This document shows positions 54,083 to 64,000 of a stretch of DNA of 64,000 bases, piece after piece. How positions within the stretch are numbered: the stretch's first letter is position 1; each line of letters opens with the position of its first letter. Under the pieces are notes generated by a model. The model saw nothing but the letters and a program-made list of their open reading frames with translations, had not been told where the DNA came from and did no database searches. Source of the DNA: Antedon mediterranea (Eukaryota > Echinodermata > Crinoidea > Comatulida > Antedonidae); contig NC_092672.1 in assembly GCF_964355755.1 (NCBI RefSeq), forward strand, positions 31,680,501-31,744,500, read 5' to 3'. The position numbers were made by a program, and so were the translations under genes.

Positions 54083-56346
54083 CAAATATTTATTTATTTA
54101 TTTATTACGGTATATATAAAATTACAAAAACAATAGCACATAGCTAATAACGTTTGTATTACAATAAAAAATATTGAAATGAAATCTATAAAAACTACAA
54201 TAATAAATTCGGAATATACAATTACAAAATTTCACAATTATTCACTAAAATTTAAAATATTAAGAATCTTAAAATATATACACAATTTTGGAAAATACAA
54301 TTGCACTTTTATTTAAAAAAAAACGAAAAATTTACATTATAATATACTAAAGTAAAACCTATCTGCACTGTTCTTTATTTGATTATTATTATTATTATTA
54401 TTATCTTTTAGTATAGGTGGCAACATTGCACAATTATTCACTAAAATATTCACAACATTAAAAATCTACAAAAATATATTAAATTTCGGAAAATAAAAGT
54501 TTACAGTGTATATTAATATTAAACGTTGTCTGCAGTGCTCTTCATTTGATTATTTTAGGCGGTAATATTGCACAATCATTTATTATATATTTTTTAAATT
54601 TCATTTTTCACAGGAGGAATTTAATTTGTTTATAATATAGGGAATCGTTGAATTTTTATATCGGTTAGTTTTTATTTTAGGTAATGTAAATCTATTGGGG
54701 TTACGTAATCTAGATATATTAGGTCTTTCAGCAGGCAGCATATTACGATGTCTCTCTGACTTAAGGATACCTTCTCCAAATTTTAATGTTAATTTTTCTC
54801 TACGTTCAGCAAGGCTGGTAATTTTGAGTTGAGTAAGGGCCGTATCATAGCTCTCATAGTCCTGGCCAAGTATAATTTTGCATGCTCGCTTTTGCAACCT
54901 CTCAATTTCATTGGTCTGTTGTTTTGTAATGCTAGAGTGCCAAACAACACATGCATACTCAGTCAGCGGCCGAATATAGAGTTGATAAATACTTAACATG
55001 TCACCAATAGGTGCACTATATCCTCTCAATGCATAAAGAAGAAACATTCTTCTACTTGCTCTAGAGATAATACTTTTGATTTGGATATCCCAACCTAAAT
55101 TGTCTTGTAGCTCAAGACCTAATAATTTCATACTATGTACAATATCAATTTTTTCACCACTTATAGTAAATTGGGGGTAGTTTATTTGGGATTTCATAAA
55201 ATTTATATTAATAACATGGCACTTCGAAGGCTTGGGTAGCATGTCATTTTGTTTACACCAACAACTCAAGGAATCTAAATGGGATTGAAGTTCTGATGAT
55301 GTACTATTATTTTTTATATTAATTATTTCTCCCAGTGTTAGATCATCCACAAATTTCCAACGATTATCAGTGGTGTTACCCGCATCATTCACCATAACAG
55401 TAAATATGCTGGGTCCCAGTTTGGTACCCTGGGGGACCCCACACGTTATAGTTCTTAGTCCAGAACAATGTCCCTTAAATTTCACACACTGGGTGCGATT
55501 CATCAGAAAACTGCTAATCGTTGGAATTATCGACGGTCTAACACCAGATTCTATCATCTTTGAAATAGCAACATTATGGTTTATCCTATCAAACGCAGTT
55601 GTGAAATCAACTGTACATAATGTGGCGTAGGTCCCTGGCACATCAATATTGGATATAACCGTATTCAACATATCTACTAAGTAGTGTGTTGTACTAGTTC
55701 CTCTCACGTTACCATACTGTTTACAATCCAATACTGGTTTGAAATCCGTTTTTAACCATCCCGCTAGGAATGATTCAAATACTCTACCCAATATTTTAGT
55801 TAGTGAAATAGGTCGTAATTGGCCAACCATTGTCGGTTTTTTAACTTTAGGTACTGGTACAATTGATGCGGTCTTCCACACAGTTGGAAACACCCCTTCG
55901 TTTAGACAGGTATTAAAGATTAAAAACAGGGGTTGTGCTATTTCAAAAGAAAACAGCTTAATGAGTTTCACCGGAATATCATCTGGGTGGCCAGATTTAT
56001 TGGAGTTTAATTTGTTTAAACTCTTCCAAATTTCTCCATGGTATATTTTGGGGGGTGGTTTTGTAGGCAAGTACGAGGGAAGTGTTTCCAATCTGAGTGG
56101 TGGAAGCTGGCAACATACTCTTGAGAAATGTTCATTAATTTGTTCAGCCTGTTCTTCAACAGATTCACCATAATTATTTAATTTAACATTGTCTGACTTC
56201 TTGTTATATCCTGTGATGTTTTTAATTGTTTTATTCCATTTACCGGGTTGTGCATTTTTTAGTCCTTCTATATTATCCTTATAATGTTTCTCTTTAGCTT
56301 TGTTAATTTCATACTTTACTTTGTTTCTTAGGCTTCGCCATAAATT
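54083..56346 (-). mobile_element. 5'-truncated non-LTR retrotransposon (CR1/jockey-like)
   Basis: Reverse-transcriptase ORF at 56091-54601 (496 codons as counted from a non-ATG codon; the frame is open further upstream to about 56345). Seen motifs: VPKVKKPTMVGQLRPISLT; VDFTTAFDRINH (first catalytic Asp at residue 162 of the 496); CGVPQGTKLGPSIF; the active-site box FVDD at 247-250 in place of the usual FADD or YADD; then the thumb and RPLTEYACVVWH with RLQKRACKIILG. The endonuclease domain is absent. The minus-strand 3' end is A/T-rich with an AATAAATAAATA-type tail at 54083-54105. No stop in the ORF, so a fairly young copy. Confidence 0.9.
54601..56091 (-). CDS. retrotransposon reverse transcriptase (partial ORF)
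   Basis: Copies the element's RNA into DNA at a genomic nick (family role). Fingers, palm and thumb are present; the upstream endonuclease is missing, so this copy could not mobilise itself. There is no ATG at the listed start; it is the 3' part of a longer ORF. Confidence 0.88.
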   Translation of the reverse strand: METLPSYLPTKPPPKIYHGEIWKSLNKLNSNKSGHPDDIPVKLIKLFSFEIAQPLFLIFNTCLNEGVFPTVWKTASIVPVPKVKKPTMVGQLRPISLTKILGRVFESFLAGWLKTDFKPVLDCKQYGNVRGTSTTHYLVDMLNTVISNIDVPGTYATLCTVDFTTAFDRINHNVAISKMIESGVRPSIIPTISSFLMNRTQCVKFKGHCSGLRTITCGVPQGTKLGPSIFTVMVNDAGNTTDNRWKFVDDLTLGEIINIKNNSTSSELQSHLDSLSCWCKQNDMLPKPSKCHVININFMKSQINYPQFTISGEKIDIVHSMKLLGLELQDNLGWDIQIKSIISRASRRMFLLYALRGYSAPIGDMLSIYQLYIRPLTEYACVVWHSSITKQQTNEIERLQKRACKIILGQDYESYDTALTQLKITSLAERREKLTLKFGEGILKSERHRNMLPAERPNISRLRNPNRFTLPKIKTNRYKNSTIPYIINKLNSSCEK

Positions 56347-56434
56347 TATGGCAGTGATGACATTATCAAGTCCTTATATGGGCACATCACATTTTTGTTT
56401 GGTCACATAAAGTTTGACAGTGTAGACAAAGCTT

Positions 56435-59400
56435 TAGGAAAGACCGAACCGAAAAGGAAATAATTATTTTGTTGGTAAATATAATAAAATCTGAATATTC
56501 TTCAATACATAGTATTAGTTTTAATAAATTGAGACAATTTTAAATGAAGGTTAGGGGTTTTTTGACCATGGTATGATTGCCAAATATATTATTCAATTAC
56601 TTGAATTGTCTAAATTTATAAAATCTTTTTGTAACGTTTAGAAATAAAACCAAAGATGGTCATGTTACCTTATTGATGACATACTAGCGTCACACTCAGG
56701 TATGGCACTGGTACTTATCCATATCGTTCAATTAATGTCAAATAAACAATGTAGGGGATCACATTATAATGTTATTGAAAAGCAGTCAACTGTGTAATTA
56801 CCTTGGTGACATCATGAAGGAAAAAACAATGTTGTCTACCATTTTAAGGCCATTTAAACAAAACTAATGTTACCTCCATAAAGAATAACATTTATTATGT
56901 TACAAAAAATCATTCAAGCATGTTATTTAACAAGGATCGGGTTAACTGAATGTCATACCAACATATTAATGGACCAATTGAAATATATAGGGCACCAATA
57001 TCATTATAACTAAACTCCTACCGTATCTAGTTCCACTGAAGTGTCTACCAATGAGAAGAATGCTATCTGACTTGCTACAATGTTTTAAATTGTTTTTGAA
57101 GAAACCCTGTTGGACCCTAATAATATATATTATACAAAGTGAGATACAATTCTATAATAATACCTAGGCAAAGATATAAGATATGTTTTTTTTTAATGTT
57201 TGTACTTTATTACAGTAATGCCTACTACAGAACATACTTGACAGTGTTGACCTATTCTATAATTTAAACTTAATGCAATAATTGTATTATATGTATTTAT
57301 AACTTGCAAAAGAATTCACTTCCTATTCAAATGTAAGTGAGTCAGAGTTTGTTTAAATGTGATAGAAGATAAATTATAATCATTCATTTATTTCATTTTG
57401 ATCAAACGGCCCAGGGGCTACTGTATCTCTAACCATTTGGTACTTGCAATCCCTGGAACAACATAAACTGAACTGTTGTAACAACAATTTTATATGCAAG
57501 GCACAGCTTTGAACTTTTATTGATGGTGAACCTCAGTGTTATATTTATGTGGCGACAAGGAACATGCAATATTAGAAAAAGTTAGAAATGTATTGCATTA
57601 AACCCCATACACTTGCTATGAACCCCTTTTTGCCTTTTTCAAATCTACAGTTTAATTCAATTCAATTCAATTTATTTATTGCTGCAAATGCCATCAAGGG
57701 CTAATATCCGCTTAAACATATTACATCATACAAACATAATTATACATATTTATATTTAAAATTTAAACACATATATTTTAGTCATTACTACTGTAGTAGT
57801 TATTATTATTTGTAATTATTGTAATTATTGTTATTATGATTATTGTTTAGCAGCCAAAATATTGTAAATACCTAACTTATTACAATTTTGGCAATTCCAG
57901 CTACTATTCATACAATTACTGCAACCAATTTTTCTTCTAATAATAACAGACAAGGTACGGTCTCCTCTCCTTGTTATAGGGCTCATGTATACATATCCCC
58001 ATAGAATGACATGTTCTTTTTGTAAATTAATGCTGGCTAACATTGTCAAAAAGGAAAATATTATAATACAGCCTCATTTTTGCTATAGTACGTTTGTATG
58101 AGGCATATAAAAGCATTCTATTTGAGCACATCTTATAAATAAAGAGAATTTTATTGTAGAAAGAAGGATTTTCATAGTAGATGTTATATCACCTATACAC
58201 ATATATGGGTTAAAAGGCACTTGGCTTGATATCAAACAAGTATTACCTTTAGGCCTACATCCATAATATAAATTACTATATACTTTATGCAAAAAAAAAA
58301 AAAAAAAAACATGTGAAAACGCTGAAAGAAATATGGATATTTTAGTTGTCAACGACAGGTTAACGACCTCACTATATGTTTGATACCTCATGGTGAAATG
58401 TAATACAGCTATATAGCCTGTAGTTTATTAATTAGAAGTGACATAGTTCAAGCTACAGTCAACAGCGATAACTAGTGTAGGTACTCGTTTCATATCGGGT
58501 AGGAATAATATGTATATACACTCCTAGGGTAGTCTTATCCAAATAAAAACACAGGCCTACCTTGTTATTTTAGAGCCTGAACAATTCTGGCCATTGGGAT
58601 AGAAATCTCTAGAGAAAGGCAAATACCTAATTAAATGGTGTGGGGTACTACATGTTAAATGCTGCCTAAGGGACTCTCCACCACCTATTTATTGTAAGCC
58701 TTGGGTCAGAATTAAAATTTAACGAACCTTATAACTTAATTCATTATTAATGTACAAAAACCACATTGTTAATATTATTTTAGGACAATGAAAATGAAAC
58801 AAATTGATGCATGCTGTTTTATGCTAGCTACTTCTACCAGGTCTTTCCTCAAAGTACATATCCAGCTGCCAGACTTTACAGGTAATAAAGCTAGCATTGT
58901 GTGCGTAGCATACACATTTTACTGTCTGAACAAAGATATAGATTAGCATAAGACAGCAGCTAGATAGGACAGGAGGACTACTTTGTGATGCCATGGATGC
59001 CATGGATGCTATTGATGATTGCCTAGTTCGAAATGGTCTCTACTACTCAATGTTAGAAGCTCTGGTTGGTTTTATAAACAACAGTAGATAGAAATAGATG
59101 TTGACAAAAACATCACCACAAACAGAAGAAAGTTAATAAAGAATTTTTATAATCTTATATTTGTCTAAAACCACAATGCTAAATACAACTGTCAATATTG
59201 GTTCCCAATGAACCCTAGGCATATGAAAAAACACACAGTGTTAGATTCCTACTGAAAAATCAATAAGAAAAGTAAATAAACACACTTTCTATAAAAAAGG
59301 ACATCTTAGTTAATATAACTGTCTGTTAAATCATGAATACTACTTAAGGATGTCTAAGGAGTTTTTATTCTCAGGAGATTGGAGAGGTTTAATCTTTCCA

Positions 59401-62400
59401 CAATGCATTTGACAATTAAGAGGAAGTGCTCTTCGGCCTATAGACAGAAATATAAAAGAATGATTGCTCTAAAGGGCAATACACTCTGGACTAGTAGTTG
59501 GCCGCAATTCCAATCTGGTTCTCTACTTTTATTAATTCCAGTATAAATTTAAACTTACTTCAGAATTATTGAAAATTGAAAAATTTACAAAATTCTTCAA
59601 CAAGCATATGACTGCCAAACTATTTTATTTTTCAAACTTCTTTTGTTTTAATCTTATAATTTAATTACAGAACATAACCTCCTTTATATCTTTCAAGTAC
59701 ATCTGTCACTGCTAACTCCTTTGTGCTAACCCAAACTACAACACATCTCTTCACAAATGCTAATTTAACAATCATAATAATCAATCAAAGAGTAAACTTC
59801 CAGTAAACAAAATTACAAAAATAATCTATTTCTGTTCCAATTTCATCATTTATACACAACCGGCTCCTTTAACTTTCAAGTACTTCTATCAACTTTGACA
59901 CCAACCTTAATCTTTCTGAATCTCCAACTGTACATCTCTATACAATTACTAGATCAAAGTAAACAAAAATAATCTAGCTTTCATCGTTTCTGTTCCAATT
60001 TCTTCAGATAATTTTATACAAATTACCAAAATGTCATAAGGTTCAGGGTTTAAGGAATTCAATAGATAATCAATGAAATATTTGAAGAAAATTGGTGCCA
60101 AAACTCAATCAAATTTGCCGAATGACCCAACTATCAGTAAATGTTGACATTAGGGTAAGTGTCTCTAGACAGAGAACCGCCAGACCTTATCAACTAGCTA
60201 TTCACACATTGGCCTACTACTATTATTTCACTAGTTATGCAAGATGCCTTTGATGTTATTAGTAATTTTAGAAACAATTAGCAAATATGATATCCAAGAA
60301 TTGATCTAAAGTGTCTTTTTTGCCAATCTATCTGGATGTGGCTTCTCCTAAGATTGGTCTTTCTCTCAAGGATGCTCTTTCAAGTTCTCTTGGTTGACCA
60401 ATGGCTTGCATAAGGAATTTCCCTATTGTTGCAACAACCTGATCAATTTAATTTTGGTGGCTATGGCACTGTCTTGTTTGGCATTTTCTTTGCCCTTTTC
60501 TTTGCCATCAATGTCTTTTCAACTATATTGTTCAAAGGTTTTCATGGTGAATAAAAACTAGTAAGTAAAGTTTGCGGATACATTTTGGCTGTTATACTAC
60601 AACCACCTTCTGGATTAATGCTAATGTTGTTGGCACAACAACCTAAAACATTGAGACATTTTCTTTACTTTTTTCCCCCTTGGAAACGCATGGTGTACCT
60701 ACCACAAACCCCCAATTTTACTAGTCTTTTTTTGTTAACAATTATAATAAATGTGAAAATGTAAAAGACAATTTGGAATCAATTCAAAATCCATGACAGT
60801 AATATCAATCATTATACTATCAAAAACTTTTGCTAACTATTTAAATTTAACGAAGACGACAAGTTCAATGACTATCAAGTTTTTTTTTTCAGTACAAGAC
60901 ACACAAGATAATACAAGGAATGGCAACACTATTCTTTCGGAAGAATTTGATATTTGACAAAGAACAAAGAGTTGTTTGAAAGTCTCTACTTGTTGATACT
61001 GTTCCGACACATTCTCTTGTGCTATAGTCATAACCCTCTTAAAAAACACTAAAAAGAAACACTTCAATGACACTAAATCTTGATCCAACCACCCAACGTT
61101 TACTGAATGATCTTTATCAATGTTTATCGTCAGACAATCTACTACAAACTTTTGGCACACACTTGATAGTGTTTACTTAATATCAAATTTGTTAATTCAA
61201 TGCTTATTGTTAGGTTTCTTTTCTTTTATGATGTTAGTCCACTGGCGGATTATCTAATCATCAGACAATCTCATCCTACACAAACTTTTGAAGAACACTT
61301 TAGGAGAGTTTATTTAAATTAAATTTGTTAGTTTGACGATCCTTTCTTTTTGTGAATAAACTGAGAGATATATTCAAACATCGCTACACTCCACTTTTCA
61401 GGTAACATCCGTTATTATATTAAGGTAAACAGATAACTTCAAGTATAAAAGGTGTATTTAAATAAGATACAATAACACAAAAGCATTAACCTACAAATAT
61501 TGTTGCAGCAAATATTTGCCAAATGACTTATTTTCTCGGCCTACACATGAGCAAACAATCTAACATAAACAGTAAATCCATACTACAAAACAACCTGATC
61601 AAATTAGTCCTAAACATATCTTTAAATGTTTAGATATTTAATCAATCAGCAAAGGAAAAAATTATTTCTAGCAAATTTTTCAAAGTTATAATAAAAGTTT
61701 GAATTATTTGTACCTAATAATGAGTTTTGACCAATTACTTTTAATTAACTTTAACAAAAACTGTTAGTTCCTAAGAAAATAAATAGCTCATTTTCTCCAA
61801 GCATGTTTCTGTTATCAATTTTTTTTTCACTTCTGAATCTTCTTTTGCAATCAGTTGAAACAATGTTGCAGAAAGATAATGCTCCATAAATAAAGAGATT
61901 TATAATATACCACTTTGGCAACTTTTTACTACAATTTCGCTCAATAAAAAAGTTTCACTTCTTTATTCAGTCCATTGGTCACGCAAGGTCAAGTACTTGA
62001 CCTTGTAGGACAAATATAATTGTCTATGGGATGCCAATCAAGGATTTGATGAATTACAATACAAGATATATATACACTTTGATAATAAATAAATAATAAA
62101 TAATTCGCATCTTCAGACAGCGTGGACCCAGGATGGACACTTTAATGCCCGAAGCAAAGGCTGAAAAATGGACTCGACACACATGCTTTGACAGATATGA
62201 GATAGATTAATGGCCCACTTGTTATAATTTGAAAATGATGATAGACTAAACATGGAGTAGAAATATATTCTAATGTCGGCCTATCTCTAGAACCAGAAAT
62301 AACAAACTTACAATGTGCTATAAATCTATGGCTTGCATTCTAAAAATGTAACTTGCTTGTATAATATTGATTTCATTTAAAATAAAATATAACATGCATA

Positions 62401-64000
62401 AATATTATTATATGACACAAGTAACTCATTTGTTTTAGAAAAAAAACTTTCCCTAAATTTAAATACAAGTTTATTCAAACTTTTACAACAGTCTCAACGA
62501 AATATAACAGTGTCACTATTACAAAGTTCAGCAGCGCGGAAGTTACTTTTATTGTTAAGTTCTGACCGTTGGTAATTCCTAAATCTGAAGTTTAGACTAA
62601 ACTGAAATACTTTATTTTCATAACTTATTATAAAAAGGTGTTAAACAATTAGTTCACAACACCTTGACCTGGTTCCTCTTTCATCGGAATCATTTTCTAA
62701 ATACAATTTATTGTAACTTTCCTGTGAATTTGAGACTTTTCTTCAATATTGCAAGCTTATTAGTAGAATAGATTGTAGTGATATTTCTGTTCGGTGACCT
62801 TGAAGTCTGGGTTGTTTCTGTGCTACTGGATTACTGAACCTGCAATTTTAATCCGGATCATAAAAGCCTAGCTTGTTTCCATAATCTCCAACATTAAAAT
62901 TTGATTTGCGATTTCTAATGCTAAATTGAATCCCGAGTAACACTCTATAGGTTAACAAAAATGTTTAAAACTAGGCTAAGTTACTTAAAAATATATTCAT
63001 ATCTGACAAGTTCAATTTATGGGGATAAAAGAATTTTACAAAGCCCATTTTTCTTACCAAAATATACTTTTTAAACACATTGTATATGTTTAAATTGCCT
63101 TTGTTGAATCTGTTGTCCATAAAATGTTGACAGCACAATTGTAGGCCTAAAATCAACAAACAAGTACATTGCATTCTATGTCACAAGTTCTAATATCAAT
63201 CTTATTTTATGACAGCATTAGGTTAGACAATAAAACAATATTTCTTACAGAATATTAATTTAAATTATTTATATTCATACTAATAGTAACAAATTGATCA
63301 TTCTATATATCACGTTTTTATGAAGGTGTGTGATATATATCAAGCTATTATGCAAATGTAAATTTCTCTCTTAAAAATTGGCATCTGGTATCATGGACAC
63401 GTAACTTAAATAGCAGTAAATGACAAAACGTGAGTGATGAAGCGTGAAATGAAACATTGACAGTAAACGTCAAAAGTAATGATGCGTAAGCGCTAAGTGT
63501 CAATCTTAGAATTGATCAAGATCATTTACTACTATCAGTAACAGATCATTAACCAATAAACCTACTTCAAAGGACTTCACTAATTAATTACTTGATTGTG
63601 GATTTAATTCAAGGACCTGTGGTTCTATCATAGAGTACTTGAAAACTCTCAAGATACAAGAGACTTTATTTGTCTTTGTGAAAATAATTTCACGATTGAC
63701 AGCAATTCTAACTAAAAAGATTTTACAATAGAAATTTAATTGTTTTGGGATTCCATGGAGATGCCTATAGTTCAATACAGGAACCTTTCTCCTCTTCTAT
63801 AATAATAATAATAATAATTGAATTTGAAAACAGAAAACTTGATGACCTAATATTGTATTTTGAACAATGCTGTTTGATTGTGGTCACATGGCATGCAATA
63901 GTATGCACTATTGGTTGTTCAATAGTACTTTTCTCCTCTTTTCTCTCTCACTGACCTAATCCTGGAGTATTAGTAAATTGAATAATTATAATTAATTATG
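56435..64000. other. 7.6 kb without recognised gene
   Basis: AT-rich. Contains a LINE or SINE tail with ATTCA repeats at 57654-57672 (minus orientation), an A run at 58290-58310, a perfect 22 bp palindrome at 61984-62005, and short ORFs with no family resemblance. EMI-domain and signal-peptide exons of MEGF6 were looked for on the minus strand and not found. Confidence 0.55.
61984..62005. promoter_or_regulatory. 22 bp perfect palindrome of AAGGTCA half-sites
   Basis: CAAGGTCAAGTACTTGACCT plus TG: two inverted CAAGGTCA half-sites, the extended type bound by monomeric nuclear receptors. Motif match only. Confidence 0.35.

Larger units (their letters stand above)
54071..56434. mobile_element. 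MITE family M1, copy 11, split by a LINE
   Basis: TAATGTGATGTGTCCAAATA ends at about 54090; TATGGCAGTGATGACATTAT resumes at 56347 and runs to the terminus GTGTAGACAAAGCTT at 56434. Joined, the pieces follow the M1 core. The outer left arm is missing. Confidence 0.65.

Noticed and set aside
57840-58049. 69-codon minus-strand ORF with several cysteines as a possible EMI exon
   Set aside because: It lacks the Trp-Cys and CCxGW pattern and suitable splice borders.

Overview
The window looks like AT-rich nuclear DNA from an invertebrate animal. It has short coding exons with GT..AG introns, no operons, and many SINE, MITE and LINE remnants. The gene content (a MEGF6-type multi-EGF gene, WRAP73, a mitochondrial ribosomal protein mL51 gene, a TRIM-NHL gene) and the linkage of MEGF6 with WRAP73 suggest a marine deuterostome, perhaps an echinoderm. 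That species-level guess is an inference and not firm.

Layout. Positions 1-5097 (minus): twelve exons of a WRAP73 (WD-repeat protein) orthologue whose last exons lie off the left edge. Positions 5098-5442: a compact head-to-head promoter. Positions 5443-6369 (plus): the two-exon MRPL51 (mL51) gene. Positions 6370-10355: intergenic or 3'-flanking DNA with a LINE remnant, a G-quadruplex-type run and a divergent ~100-125 bp minisatellite. Positions 10356-51733 (minus): 35 exons of a MEGF6 orthologue, namely 9 calcium-binding-type EGF exons, one acidic linker exon, 24 laminin-type EGF exons and a short tail. The signal peptide and EMI exons are not seen and probably lie beyond the right edge. Inside its largest intron (26260-35913), on the opposite strand, is an intronless 962-residue TRIM-NHL gene (30618-33506). 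Positions 51734-64000: 5' intron or flank of MEGF6 with a 5'-truncated non-LTR retrotransposon (54083-56346) and otherwise no recognisable gene.

The introns are dense in repeats: at least eleven copies of one ~145 bp palindromic MITE family, three tRNA-derived SINE families, a 5S-rRNA-derived SINE, a 1.7 kb Harbinger-like element with perfect 30 bp inverted termini, a long fold-back hairpin, and several tandem arrays with 20, 30, 34 and 63 bp units. The most informative biology is the exon-by-exon match of the EGF array to vertebrate MEGF6, the nested TRIM-NHL gene with an unusual domain set, and the nested or repeat-rich intron structures. No CRISPR, prokaryotic or viral system was seen.
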